A DNA stretch of 56,361 bases, from positions 1 to 56,361 of the IMG/VR virus record IMGVR_UViG_3300025674_000049. One strand, written 5' to 3'. Source of the stretch: a virus. Below are positions 14,093-22,997 of the stretch, in pieces. Both the position numbers and the translations under genes were made by a program. A model generated the notes under the pieces. The model saw only the letters and a list, made by a program, of their open reading frames with translations, did not search any database and was not told where the DNA came from. Every line of letters begins with the position of its first letter. Position 1 is the stretch's first letter.

Positions 14093-14221
14093 TCACTGTA
14101 GTGGATCTGGCTTGCCACTTAATATTGCCACTGCACGTTGATAAAACATGCATTCGGTTTTGCCTGCTTCGCGCAAGGCTTTTTCAATTTTCGCCCAGTT
14201 TTCTAGTTCCCTTGGCGTCAT
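14093..14221 (-). CDS. Small hypothetical protein (42 aa)
   Basis: Start ATG 14219-14221 lies 2 nt after the TAA of the upstream gene, preferred over a TTG at 14278 that would overlap that gene by 55 nt. MTPRELENWAKIEKALREAG is followed by KTECMFYQRAVAILSGKP. A short charged helix pair, perhaps a regulatory or lysis accessory peptide. Family unknown. Confidence 0.5.
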   Translation of the reverse strand: MTPRELENWAKIEKALREAGKTECMFYQRAVAILSGKPDPLQ

Positions 14222-14223
14222 CG

Positions 14224-14793
14224 TTACTGTTGGTCTCCCGCAAAAATACGGACTGGTGGGTTTGGGCTTACTAGACAAGAGTCCCAGCCATCAGGCAAGC
14301 CTGTTGTGAATTTAGCGTTGACGTGCCAAGCGTCAAATGTTGGGCCAAGATTATCGCTTGTATTAGTTGCAGGTTCACGGCCAATTACATTTTCTGGATC
14401 GTCTTCATCAAAAATTAAACGATCAACAGATAGGGTTCCGTTTCCCATGGTGGCTTCAAGCACCGCATAATCGTAATCACCCGTCAATTGATTTGAGAAA
14501 TTAACGTTGTAACTCGCGAGCAAAAGCTCTGAATGTTCAGTAGCAGTTGCGTTATAAACCCAACCGGTTTTGTCATCGTTTAAAGCAACATTAAAAATGA
14601 TGCCTTCATCTTCACCACTCCAGTTGATGCTGTTGCCTGTGAATGAAACTTGCACTAATGGGCCAAGCACATCCATGGTATGCGTGTGGGAGATTAATGC
14701 AGGCCGTGGATTGTTGTCGTCAATCCAAAGCCCAGCATCATGGCAAGCGTCGCGAAAGGTGGACTCATCAGTGAAGCGCAGAAAGTGGGTCAT
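14224..14793 (-). CDS. Virion-associated hypothetical protein (189 aa)
   Basis: ATG at 14791-14793, overlapping the stop of the long fibre gene by 4 nt. The protein is beta-rich with many Asn, Asp and Thr (PLVQVSFTGNSINWSGEDEG; YAVLEATMGNGTLSVDRLIF), the composition of tail-fibre or fibre-associated proteins. Translational coupling to the repeat-containing fibre suggests a fibre chaperone, cap or second receptor-binding subunit. No domain recognised. Confidence 0.6.
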   Translation of the reverse strand: MTHFLRFTDESTFRDACHDAGLWIDDNNPRPALISHTHTMDVLGPLVQVSFTGNSINWSGEDEGIIFNVALNDDKTGWVYNATATEHSELLLASYNVNFSNQLTGDYDYAVLEATMGNGTLSVDRLIFDEDDPENVIGREPATNTSDNLGPTFDAWHVNAKFTTGLPDGWDSCLVSPNPPVRIFAGDQQ

Positions 14794-17561
14794 TGCAGTA
14801 CGTCGTTGAGGTAAATGTCCCAGTTACGGGACTTAAGGGTGGTGATTGCAGTGGCTGTAGTGCCTGGGAGGGTTGTGCCGTCGTAGTCGACTGTGATCTT
14901 TCCATCATTAGTGCCTGTACCGCTAGGTGCGGAAACGCCGGAGGCAGCAATCGAAACAAAAATGTTATCGACTGAAGTTGCTGTGAGGCTTGTACAGTTC
15001 TTCCAAGTTTCATAAAAGCACTCATCAACAGGTGTCCCGGCCCATAAATCAAAGAAGCCAGCGGGAAAATCAGTAAGGCTGTTGCAGCCGTTCCAGGCGG
15101 TGTTGAAGTTAGTACCAGAAGACGTGTTGATTAGAGGGAAACTAGTAAGACTGCTGCAGTTAGTCCAAGCGGCGGCGAAGTTAGTACCTGATGAGGTATC
15201 AATCAACGGGAAGCTAGTAAGACTGCTGCATAAGCCCCAGGCGAAGTTGAAGTTAGTACCTGATGAGGTATCAATCAACGGGAAGCTAGTAAGACTGCTG
15301 CATAAGCTCCAGGCGCCGCTAAAGTTAGTACCTGATGAAGTATTAATCAATGGGAAGCTAGTAAGACTGCTGCATAAGCTCCAGGCGCCGTTAAAGTTAG
15401 TACCTGATGAGGTATCAATCAACGGGAAGCTAGTAAGACTTCTGCATAAGCTCCAGGCGCCGCTAAAGTTAGTACCTGATGAGGTATCAATCAACGGGAA
15501 GCTAGTAAGACTGCTGCATAAGCTCCAGGCGCCGCTAAAGTTAGTACCTGATGAAGTATTAATCAATGGGAAGCTAGTAAGACTGCTGCAGTTGTTCCAA
15601 GCGGCGGCGAAGTTAGTACCTGATGAAGTATTAATCGACGGGAAAGTGCCGTTTATACTGGAGCATCCCTGCCAAGCGGCGGTGAAGTTAGTACCTGATG
15701 AAGTATTAATCAATGGGAAACTAGTAAGACTGCTGCAGCTGTTCCAAGCGGCGGTGAAGTTAGTCACGTTTTGCGTTTGACCACCATCAGCAACAAAAAT
15801 TGCTGGCATAGAAGCCAAACTGCTGCATCCATTCCATGTGCTTGAGAAGGTCGTAGCTGCGGTAAAATCAAACGACGGGAAAGTTCCAGTAATACTGCTG
15901 CAATCGCGGAATGCATTTGCCCAGTCGGTAACAGCACTTGTATCAGGTCTGTTTGTAGTGCGGGCAGAGTTGCTGAAATCCATTTGGCTGCAGCCGTAAA
16001 AAGCACCGTTCATCGTGCTCGGTGCTGTGAGCATGTCGCCCGTGCCCCATTCGGTGATCAACAGCAAATCGTCTGGGTTAATGATGTTGTTATATTGAAT
16101 ATTTTGCATTTTCCCTTCGACCCAAACAGGGTAGATACCGGCAGAAGGGTAATCGTGCGTCAAGCCGATAGCGCCTAGTTCTGCAGCAGCGCCCTCAAGG
16201 CCGGATTCAGTGCCATCGCCCCATGTGATCACGATGTCGTTGTCGGTGGCGACGCTCTCGGCAGGCAGCGTGAAGGTCTTCTCACCGTCAGCAGCTGTGC
16301 CCTGGGTGTTAATTACCAGTGCTAATGACCCGGCTGGTCCAGTTGGGTCATATGTGTCGGTGTTAATGGCGTCGATTTCACCTCGCACCAATGCTTCAGC
16401 GACTTCAGGTGTTAGTTCACCGGACCATGCATAAACAGTGTTGATGTAGCCGTTAAATGCCTTAGTTGCATCTACTGCATCGTGGCCAATCGCCAGCTTG
16501 TTGAGGTTAGTAGGGACTGAGCTGCTTAATGAAGGGGCAAACCGTGATGCATCACGTCCATATTGATAGTTATTAGCGCCGTAGGTAATGATATTGCGTT
16601 CGCGGTCGGTGGTTGGCACCGGCAATGGCAGTGATGCTTTGCTAACACCGTCATAATTGGTAATTAGCGCCAGCGAATTGTAAGTAGCAGTGCTGGAAAG
16701 ATATGCAAGATCAACCTTGTCGTTGCTATCGTTTTTCAAGGAAAGCAAAGTGTCGTTTTCTTTTACATCAATGGCGCGAGCATCGATGTAAACCGAACCA
16801 GTAGCAGGTAGCGGGGCTTCAATTGATATAAGGTCTTGGGCACGGGTTACGGCGCTGGTGGTTGTGGGGATGTAGGAGGTGGTGGAGGAGCCGAGTTCCA
16901 CCTGGGAACCCCAGATATAAACACCAGCGCCAATACCACCAGTTACACTTAATCGTATGGCATCAACCCAATGTTCAATAGTAAAAATACTGCTTTCAGC
17001 CGCTTTTACGTAAATACTTTGCGCGTAAATTATGCTCAAGCCTGGTACAAAAGCACAACGAAACCAGCCATTCCCAACGGGAATTAACGAAGCCGAGAGC
17101 ACGGGTTTTTCTGTGGAAATATCCCCTGTCGAAAGATTAAACGTTGCACTGTAACCAGATCCAATATTGACACCGGCAATAAAATTTGGTCCCAGAATAT
17201 ATGCTCCAGCCGTATTGCTTAACTTTGTAGCGTCAAGCTGACCGCTTGGACCAATCGCCGCGTTTGGCGTAACAGTAGTTGTTCCATTTTGATTAAGGGT
17301 CCAATTTGTTGAGAAACTATTGCTGTACGTTTGTGAGTTCGTCCTACTCTCCTCAATCAACAACCCCAGACTCTCACCAGTCACGGGGTCATGATCAAAT
17401 CGTGGCTCGTTACCACTGGCTGTTTGAATGCTGCCATTAGCGTCTACAAAAGTGCCAATGGAATCCCGCGTAAACTTAAACCGTGGATCGATGCGCTGCG
17501 ATGCACGCGGATCTAACAGAACCCTTGGGCGGTTGTCGTAAAACAGTTCCTTGATGGCCAT
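14790..17561 (-). CDS. Tail fibre with LamG-like domain and BspA-type repeats
   Basis: 923 aa. The N-terminus LFYDNRPRVLLDPRASQRID and SLGLLIEESRTN resemble phage structural proteins; a jelly-roll/LamG-like region spans about 150-390 (SVYIDARAIDVKENDTLLSL; GYINTVYAWSGEL). A PKD-like segment follows (about 420-470: VITWGDGTESG, YPSAGIYPVWVEG). Residues about 490-880 are BspA-like (DUF285) repeats, of which about nine are nearly identical 24-residue units with the core CSSLTSFPLINTSSGTNF. LamG and BspA repeats are adhesive folds, so this is the best receptor-binding candidate. The near-identical DNA of the repeats suggests recent expansion and length variation. Confidence 0.75.
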   Translation of the reverse strand: MAIKELFYDNRPRVLLDPRASQRIDPRFKFTRDSIGTFVDANGSIQTASGNEPRFDHDPVTGESLGLLIEESRTNSQTYSNSFSTNWTLNQNGTTTVTPNAAIGPSGQLDATKLSNTAGAYILGPNFIAGVNIGSGYSATFNLSTGDISTEKPVLSASLIPVGNGWFRCAFVPGLSIIYAQSIYVKAAESSIFTIEHWVDAIRLSVTGGIGAGVYIWGSQVELGSSTTSYIPTTTSAVTRAQDLISIEAPLPATGSVYIDARAIDVKENDTLLSLKNDSNDKVDLAYLSSTATYNSLALITNYDGVSKASLPLPVPTTDRERNIITYGANNYQYGRDASRFAPSLSSSVPTNLNKLAIGHDAVDATKAFNGYINTVYAWSGELTPEVAEALVRGEIDAINTDTYDPTGPAGSLALVINTQGTAADGEKTFTLPAESVATDNDIVITWGDGTESGLEGAAAELGAIGLTHDYPSAGIYPVWVEGKMQNIQYNNIINPDDLLLITEWGTGDMLTAPSTMNGAFYGCSQMDFSNSARTTNRPDTSAVTDWANAFRDCSSITGTFPSFDFTAATTFSSTWNGCSSLASMPAIFVADGGQTQNVTNFTAAWNSCSSLTSFPLINTSSGTNFTAAWQGCSSINGTFPSINTSSGTNFAAAWNNCSSLTSFPLINTSSGTNFSGAWSLCSSLTSFPLIDTSSGTNFSGAWSLCRSLTSFPLIDTSSGTNFNGAWSLCSSLTSFPLINTSSGTNFSGAWSLCSSLTSFPLIDTSSGTNFNFAWGLCSSLTSFPLIDTSSGTNFAAAWTNCSSLTSFPLINTSSGTNFNTAWNGCNSLTDFPAGFFDLWAGTPVDECFYETWKNCTSLTATSVDNIFVSIAASGVSAPSGTGTNDGKITVDYDGTTLPGTTATAITTLKSRNWDIYLNDVLQ
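15090..15770 (-). repeat. Tandem 72-bp repeats in the tail-fibre gene
   Basis: The unit boundary AAGCTAGTAAGACTGCTGCA recurs at 72-bp steps (for example 15211, 15283, 15355). About nine 24-residue units are near identical in DNA, differing mainly at D/N and at the two residues before AW. The period equals exactly 24 codons, so unit gain or loss keeps the frame. Confidence 0.85.
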
Positions 17562-17570
17562 AGCAGAAAA

Positions 17571-20500
17571 TCAGGCGTTTGTGGTGGACTTGATGATTAC
17601 GAAATTAAGAACCACCGCTTCAGACAGTGACCCAGCGGTAAGGTTTCGCAGCGCAATCTTTACCGAACCGCCTGCGATGTCCAGCGTACTGACCGAATAA
17701 GCGCCAGCTGTAGCGCCGGATTTAATGCTGACAGCAATGACATCCTGCGGACCGACCTGGCTATTGGTCATTGTAAAGGGAACAGCACTACCTGCAGCAA
17801 GTGCAGCTCCGTTCATTGTGATCTGGCCGCATGGAGTGTTTAACGTTACGCCTGTAGATTTGCTAGTTGCTTGTGTAACAGCACCACCGCCTTGAGCGTA
17901 GCCGCACCACTCATCAACAAATGCCATACGCCCCAGCATCCCAGACACGGGCACCTCATCAGCACCAGTGCCAGCTTCAAAACTGAAGACCTTGCCGCTC
18001 AGTAATGCGTTGTACTCACGCCAATAGTTCAGGCTGAGGTTTGTGATCACTTTCGGCTGGTTGTTGTCCAGAATGCTTGGATTATCTAAAGCCTTTGCAG
18101 TGCCTTGAACATCTTCAATCGTTGCTAGCGATACAGGGCCAAGGGGATCTTCAGCTGTAGCCAGGTCGGCACTAAGAGTAAATTTTGCTTTGCCTTGGAT
18201 CGTAATATCGTTAAAGAAACTTTCGCCCTGAGCACTGATGCCAGATGGAAATTCTGTAACCGGATCTTCTTCAACGCTGGCCAGTGCTGTCAAACTTTGC
18301 TCTTGACCGGTATTCAGATCTTCGATGCCGGTGCTCTTAACGATGTAGCCCTCTTCATTAAAGCCAGATGGATAAACACGCCCCCCAAGCTTGTTGGTGA
18401 AGTAGTAACTAAATTTATTTAGCGGTGTTAGTTGTTGCTGCACAGCTGGGAACGCCTTGCTGTAATTCAGCGTTCCTGCCCATTCAAAAGCATGAGCGAA
18501 TAATCTTAAAACTGATGGCCTACGAAACTCGGCTGCCCAAGCGTTTTGTGATGTGGCTAAACCACCTGACGGAGCGGTAGGGAAGTCTGATGTACTGTTG
18601 ACTTTACGAATACGTTCATCAGTTGCTCTTGGCTGTAATGCTGCATGACTTGCGGCAATGCTGAAACCTAGCGCCCTCAAAAGCGCATAAGCGCCCTGGT
18701 AATCGTTGCTTGTCTGGTACTGATTTTGAATCGACTCAGTAACAGTGCCAGCACCTGCACTCGCAGTCCAAAGCGTTGAGAAATCAAAACCTAATGTTGT
18801 ACTAGACTGACTATTTGCAGTATCATTATCGAGGGTGATTGTATAGCTTTGATTGTCTAGTTTTTCGTCCGGGCTAAAACTACTAGACATATGAACAAAT
18901 GATTCCTGCCAGTCCGTTGAACTAGGACCACCAGAGCTGGGCGTAGTCACATCACGCAAAGCTGTAAAATGCTTTTCTGCGTAGATAGCAGTTGTGCCCT
19001 TGCGGTAAAAGGTGCTAGCCGCGTAGCTTACGGCTGGATTGGTACGGCGTATCTGGATCTCCATCCCTTTATAGATAGAGCTGAACTGCGGGAAGTCCGT
19101 TCCAGAAATGTCCTTTTGCGCGACAGTGGTAACTGCTAACGGATCGCTTGTAGATAACGTGCCATTCACATAAGGGTCAACATCACCAGCCAGAACTGGT
19201 GCTGTTGGATCAAGCTGCAAGATGTAGTCGCGCTGTACCACACGAGTAGATTCCTGCACAGCAAACATGCCGATACTTAACCGCCGTTCAGATGCTGTGC
19301 GAGTGTCTACTAATCGACGAACATAGACTCGACGACCAATTGCTCGATTAATTGTTGAGTTTGGTGGTATGCCTGGGCTTACATTGCTTTCATCCTGAAG
19401 CGGTGAGTTGGCCTTCAAAAGAATGCGATTAGGGTCGCTAGTACTCCATGCACTGGCGTTCAATTGTGCTCGCCAGTCGGTGCCATTGGGGTTTTCAACC
19501 CAGACGTAGCTGTCTTCGCGCAATGTGTACCCTAGGTCACCAAGAATCTTTGGCACTGTTGTAGAGCCATCAGCCGCAACTAGGTCTTGCGCCATGTCGA
19601 AGCGGAATTGACCATCTGCATAGTCACTAATTGTGCCGAGGAAATACTTCTGGACGTTGCCAGTTTTTTCGCTGATATTCAGCGGTACATTAAAATAAGC
19701 GAAACGCCATTCAGAATCGATACCGAATGCTTCTGTTTTGTAACCGCTAGACAATGCAACACAACCACCAAAGGAAGAGTTGCTGTTAGTAATACTTACT
19801 TCAGCGCCACTTTCAGTTGCATGGTGAATCCCTTGCCCAATTGCAAAAATTGAGACTTCTTGGATAAAAGCGTTATTAATGGCACGGATATGAAAGCTGC
19901 GCCGCGCTGGCTTCATCCGAACATTATTCGGATCGCTACTGATATAAGTCGCGTAATTAGGCATTGTGCCCCAGGCGCTGCCGCTATAAAGCTCCCAGCA
20001 GTCCATGTCTTTTTGAAGCGACACGCCCGTAAAATTCGCGGTCACCATTGATTTCAAACCTTCGACCTTCGCTCCATCAGCGTGGATGCCGCCTAGGCCA
20101 TACTCAGAACGGATTGAGCAGTTGAAAACGTATGGTGATGCTGATTGGGTCGTGTCCCATGCTGAAGTCGGTGTCCCCTCAATTGGGCCAACGATTTTAA
20201 ATTCAGTGTCACGGGTGACGGTTATCGCATCGCTTAAATTTGCAGGACTACCAACGTAGGTGCGGATCTTTGTGTAAAACTCATCGAGTTCCGCCTCACT
20301 AGCGAAACCAAAAGCAGACAACAAATGGTGGCTAGTTGTCGTATTTATTTTGTCAAAAACTGAGAAACCGAAGAAATAGCCCGTTCCAGTGATTTTAAAA
20401 ATTTCGCTACGATTGCTGCGGTCTGCAAGTTCGTCAGCAGGAGTTGGGACATAAGTCGGGCGGAATGTGCATTTACGCAAATCAGGACCGCACAGGCTGC

Positions 20501-21080
20501 ACCCACGCGGCAGTAATAGCCCCCCATTCGTCGGGTTAAACTCAATCAGGTCTGCTGGTGTCGGTTCATACCCATCGGTCCAAGTTACAGGCGTGCCAGT
20601 GCCTGGATCGTTGTAAATGGTGTGTACGCCTGGAGCAATAACGATTGAGACGCAATCAAGATGCGCTTTTGGATCTGTAATTGTGTACCAGTCTTTGCTG
20701 GTGATAATCGCAGCTTCAATCACTGCGCGGTTAATAGTCTTAAATGGACGCTGAGGACTGAAGCCACAGGTAAGGCGTTGTTTGTCTAGTCGCTTTAGTT
20801 TGGCTTCGATTATTTCTTCGTCTGTACTGCCACTGGGGGCTTCATAGGTGTTGTACGAACCACCGGCAAACGTATCCTCTCCGATGTATGGGTTGACATA
20901 TAACGTGAACGGAGCTGTTAGCGGGTCCACCATTTCAGTGCTACCGGCTGCCACGTTGGCAGTGCCAGCAACCTGACGCATCAAGTCATTGAGGGCTGCG
21001 ATCTGAACTCGGAACTCAGCCTGTGTTGCGTTGATATTGTCTAAAGCGCCGGTAGCGCCTGCAAGTTCTAGCGACGACAC
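17571..21080 (-). CDS. Large virion structural protein / beta-helical tail fibre
   Basis: 1169 aa, GTG start at 21078-21080. The N-terminal part has LYVNPYIGEDTFAGGSYNTY and FSPQRPFKTINRAVIEAAII, the start of a right-handed beta-helix fibre as seen in large cyanophage virion proteins; CVSIVIAPGVHTIYNDPG and GCSLCGPDLRKCTFRP continue the helix. The remainder is beta-rich, with Asn/Thr/Ser-rich loops and no transmembrane segment. Probably a trimeric fibre or tailspike-like protein working with the repeat fibre downstream. No catalytic residues for depolymerase activity could be assigned. Confidence 0.65.
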   Translation of the reverse strand: MSSLELAGATGALDNINATQAEFRVQIAALNDLMRQVAGTANVAAGSTEMVDPLTAPFTLYVNPYIGEDTFAGGSYNTYEAPSGSTDEEIIEAKLKRLDKQRLTCGFSPQRPFKTINRAVIEAAIITSKDWYTITDPKAHLDCVSIVIAPGVHTIYNDPGTGTPVTWTDGYEPTPADLIEFNPTNGGLLLPRGCSLCGPDLRKCTFRPTYVPTPADELADRSNRSEIFKITGTGYFFGFSVFDKINTTTSHHLLSAFGFASEAELDEFYTKIRTYVGSPANLSDAITVTRDTEFKIVGPIEGTPTSAWDTTQSASPYVFNCSIRSEYGLGGIHADGAKVEGLKSMVTANFTGVSLQKDMDCWELYSGSAWGTMPNYATYISSDPNNVRMKPARRSFHIRAINNAFIQEVSIFAIGQGIHHATESGAEVSITNSNSSFGGCVALSSGYKTEAFGIDSEWRFAYFNVPLNISEKTGNVQKYFLGTISDYADGQFRFDMAQDLVAADGSTTVPKILGDLGYTLREDSYVWVENPNGTDWRAQLNASAWSTSDPNRILLKANSPLQDESNVSPGIPPNSTINRAIGRRVYVRRLVDTRTASERRLSIGMFAVQESTRVVQRDYILQLDPTAPVLAGDVDPYVNGTLSTSDPLAVTTVAQKDISGTDFPQFSSIYKGMEIQIRRTNPAVSYAASTFYRKGTTAIYAEKHFTALRDVTTPSSGGPSSTDWQESFVHMSSSFSPDEKLDNQSYTITLDNDTANSQSSTTLGFDFSTLWTASAGAGTVTESIQNQYQTSNDYQGAYALLRALGFSIAASHAALQPRATDERIRKVNSTSDFPTAPSGGLATSQNAWAAEFRRPSVLRLFAHAFEWAGTLNYSKAFPAVQQQLTPLNKFSYYFTNKLGGRVYPSGFNEEGYIVKSTGIEDLNTGQEQSLTALASVEEDPVTEFPSGISAQGESFFNDITIQGKAKFTLSADLATAEDPLGPVSLATIEDVQGTAKALDNPSILDNNQPKVITNLSLNYWREYNALLSGKVFSFEAGTGADEVPVSGMLGRMAFVDEWCGYAQGGGAVTQATSKSTGVTLNTPCGQITMNGAALAAGSAVPFTMTNSQVGPQDVIAVSIKSGATAGAYSVSTLDIAGGSVKIALRNLTAGSLSEAVVLNFVIIKSTTNA

Positions 21081-21119
21081 AGGCTTAAAATCCTTCTTAT
21101 AACCAGTACAGCCAGTCTA

Positions 21120-22157
21120 TCAAGGTTCAAATTTTATCGCAATCTCCCCTGTTGCCACAAAGTCACTGGTGCCGGAGATGATGTCGGTGGCTTTTACGTC
21201 AATGCGCGTGTTCGTTAGCAAAATATCGCAGTCGTAGTAAGCAGTGGAACCTACCTGAGGCAGCACTGGATTGCGGTCTTTAAACAGATAAAACTTGGCA
21301 CTTGACTTGGCTTGCTTTTCCGTCAACATAACCAGCCTCAATAATGTCGTGCTGCTTTGATCTCCATCTACGTGGCGCTGATCAACCAGGAACGTAAGCG
21401 AACCAGCGCCACGCACCAGTGATTTTGTGTTCTCGCCAAACGTTTCGCCAATCGCGGTCATGTCTAGATTGCTTGCATCAACACTGAGTGCCCATTCCTG
21501 CAGGTCGCATTGAACAAGCCAGCCTCTGGAATCAGGGTTACTTGCCACGGCAGTCATTCCAGACGGCACCGTGATCACGTCTTCTAATTTTTGACTACTT
21601 GATGGTAGTGTTAGCGGCTTAATACTGGATGCTGCTAAGTCAATGGCACTGGAATATTCGGGTGTGTCGTTATAACGTGTGATGACAAGGTTTTCAGTAT
21701 TAACACTTTTTAGCGCAAGAATTTGGCTAGAATCTGCGTTATAAGCTGCAATCGCACTTTTATAGAGCTTGGCACGGTCTAGGTCGTCCATATTGATATA
21801 AGCATCGACCTGTGTTGTTAATCCAGTAGTGGCTGCAGTGTTATAAAACGGGACCGTATTAGTTGATTGGTAATAGTTAGCACTTGGAGCAGTTACATGA
21901 ACGCGAGCAGGCCCAAGGTCATAAATGCTGCCGTAATAAATGCCTTGTCCGCCTGGATTGCTAGCAAAACCATTGTCATTTCCGTCAATCGGCAGACCAC
22001 CCTCAGCCGCAAGAATTATGCGATCCCCAGTCCAATATTTGGGATCGTCGATGGATAGCGTTGCAGTAGAAATATTCAGCGCATTAGGAGCTAAAGCCCT
22101 AGGCTCCGGCCATTCACGGCTTAATTCAAGAATGCCACCGTTGCCAATAATTGCCAT
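21120..22157 (-). CDS. Distal tail structural protein (345 aa)
   Basis: ATG at 22155-22157, overlapping the previous gene's TGA by 1 nt. MAIIGNGGILELSREWPEPR starts a beta-rich protein with YWTGDRIILAAEGGLPIDGN and IGETFGENTKSLVRGAGSLT. The last part (SVDASNLDMTAIGETF; GDQSSTTLLRLVMLT) resembles the tube-protein fold of tail proteins. It sits with two other short tail proteins between the tail tip and the fibres, so it is probably part of the baseplate or distal tail. Specific family not recognised. Confidence 0.6.
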   Translation of the reverse strand: MAIIGNGGILELSREWPEPRALAPNALNISTATLSIDDPKYWTGDRIILAAEGGLPIDGNDNGFASNPGGQGIYYGSIYDLGPARVHVTAPSANYYQSTNTVPFYNTAATTGLTTQVDAYINMDDLDRAKLYKSAIAAYNADSSQILALKSVNTENLVITRYNDTPEYSSAIDLAASSIKPLTLPSSSQKLEDVITVPSGMTAVASNPDSRGWLVQCDLQEWALSVDASNLDMTAIGETFGENTKSLVRGAGSLTFLVDQRHVDGDQSSTTLLRLVMLTEKQAKSSAKFYLFKDRNPVLPQVGSTAYYDCDILLTNTRIDVKATDIISGTSDFVATGEIAIKFEP

Positions 22158-22573
22158 CAGAAGCTGCCAGTAGGCTTGCCAGACATTGTGAAACTGATCG
22201 GAACGGTGATCAGATCACCCACGCTTACGGATGCGCCGGTTGCGGTGATCAGGACAGAGCCCGAGATCGTGCCAGCGGTGCTGCCGGTGTCGAGCTTTAA
22301 CTGTATCGTCGAAAGAGCTTCAGTCTCGTCTAGGACTTGGTTGATGATGGCGGCAGTGCCACTATCAACGGGATCGTACAAGAGCGTGCCGCTGCCGCTT
22401 GTTCCACGGATGCCGTAGGCGTAGGTGCGGTCATTCTCGCCGATGCCAGTTGTTTCCAACGCATCGCGGTTGATGTTTAACGTGATGTCACGTACTTTTG
22501 CGATGGTTGTGTATGTGCCGGTGCCACTGGCACTGAAGCCTAATTGCGCAGTTGCGCCTGTCCGTACTGCCAT
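22157..22573 (-). CDS. Tail tube-like protein (138 aa)
   Basis: MAVRTGATAQLGFSASGTGT is followed by KVRDITLNINRDALETTGIG, YAYGIRGTSGSGTLLYDP and VLITATGASVSVGDLITVPI, the strand-turn pattern of small phage tail tube proteins (GTG..tt..v.di.l...r..iETT..G). Position beyond the tail tip, rather than before the tape measure, suggests a tube-fold protein of the distal tail or fibre attachment; the main tube is more likely the 34028-35047 product. Coupled to the next gene by TGATG. Confidence 0.65.
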   Translation of the reverse strand: MAVRTGATAQLGFSASGTGTYTTIAKVRDITLNINRDALETTGIGENDRTYAYGIRGTSGSGTLLYDPVDSGTAAIINQVLDETEALSTIQLKLDTGSTAGTISGSVLITATGASVSVGDLITVPISFTMSGKPTGSF

Positions 22574-22587
22574 AATCGTGCTGAGAG

Positions 22588-22995
22588 TTAGCTCATTCTA
22601 AGCTCTGCTGTCAGTTCAACAGTGACATTGGAACGGCCTGGAGCGACGCTTTCAACTCGTGGCGACGTGCCTTCGCTAAAAGACCACAGCAGGCCCGCCC
22701 CTGTAGCCGATGCATTCAGCCAGCTCTGTAACGTAGCGTCTGCACCAGCAAATATCTGCGACGGCAGCGTCAGGCTGTCAACTGAACCTTTCGCGCTGTT
22801 GTACGCGCTGAGGATTGCTGCTGTGTTGGTGTCGTTGACGTTGCCAAATGTCAGGCTGAGTTTTGCTTGGCTTGGCCTGCTGCCCCACAACCTGCGGGTG
22901 ATCACACCTGACTGCGATACCTGTGTTTTGGTCGGCCATGTCGGAGCAACAAAGCGCCGACTTGTTGGTTGAACTGCCGGGAACGTCGTTGCCAT
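22588..22995 (-). CDS. Tail-associated protein (135 aa)
   Basis: MATTFPAVQPTSRRFVAPTW then KTQVSQSGVITRRLWGSRPS and KLSLTFGNVNDTNTAAILSA form a beta-rich start of the kind seen in minor tail proteins that contact the tube. The C-terminus is VTVELTAELRMS. It lies between the tail-tip protein and the small tube-like protein. Exact role unknown. Confidence 0.55.
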   Translation of the reverse strand: MATTFPAVQPTSRRFVAPTWPTKTQVSQSGVITRRLWGSRPSQAKLSLTFGNVNDTNTAAILSAYNSAKGSVDSLTLPSQIFAGADATLQSWLNASATGAGLLWSFSEGTSPRVESVAPGRSNVTVELTAELRMS

Positions 22996-22997
22996 TG

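Noticed and set aside
15082-15780. 232-codon plus-strand ORF with repeats of the form LVPDEVSINGKLVRLL
   Set aside because: It is the antisense of the BspA-type repeats; periodicity is inherited from the real gene on the minus strand.
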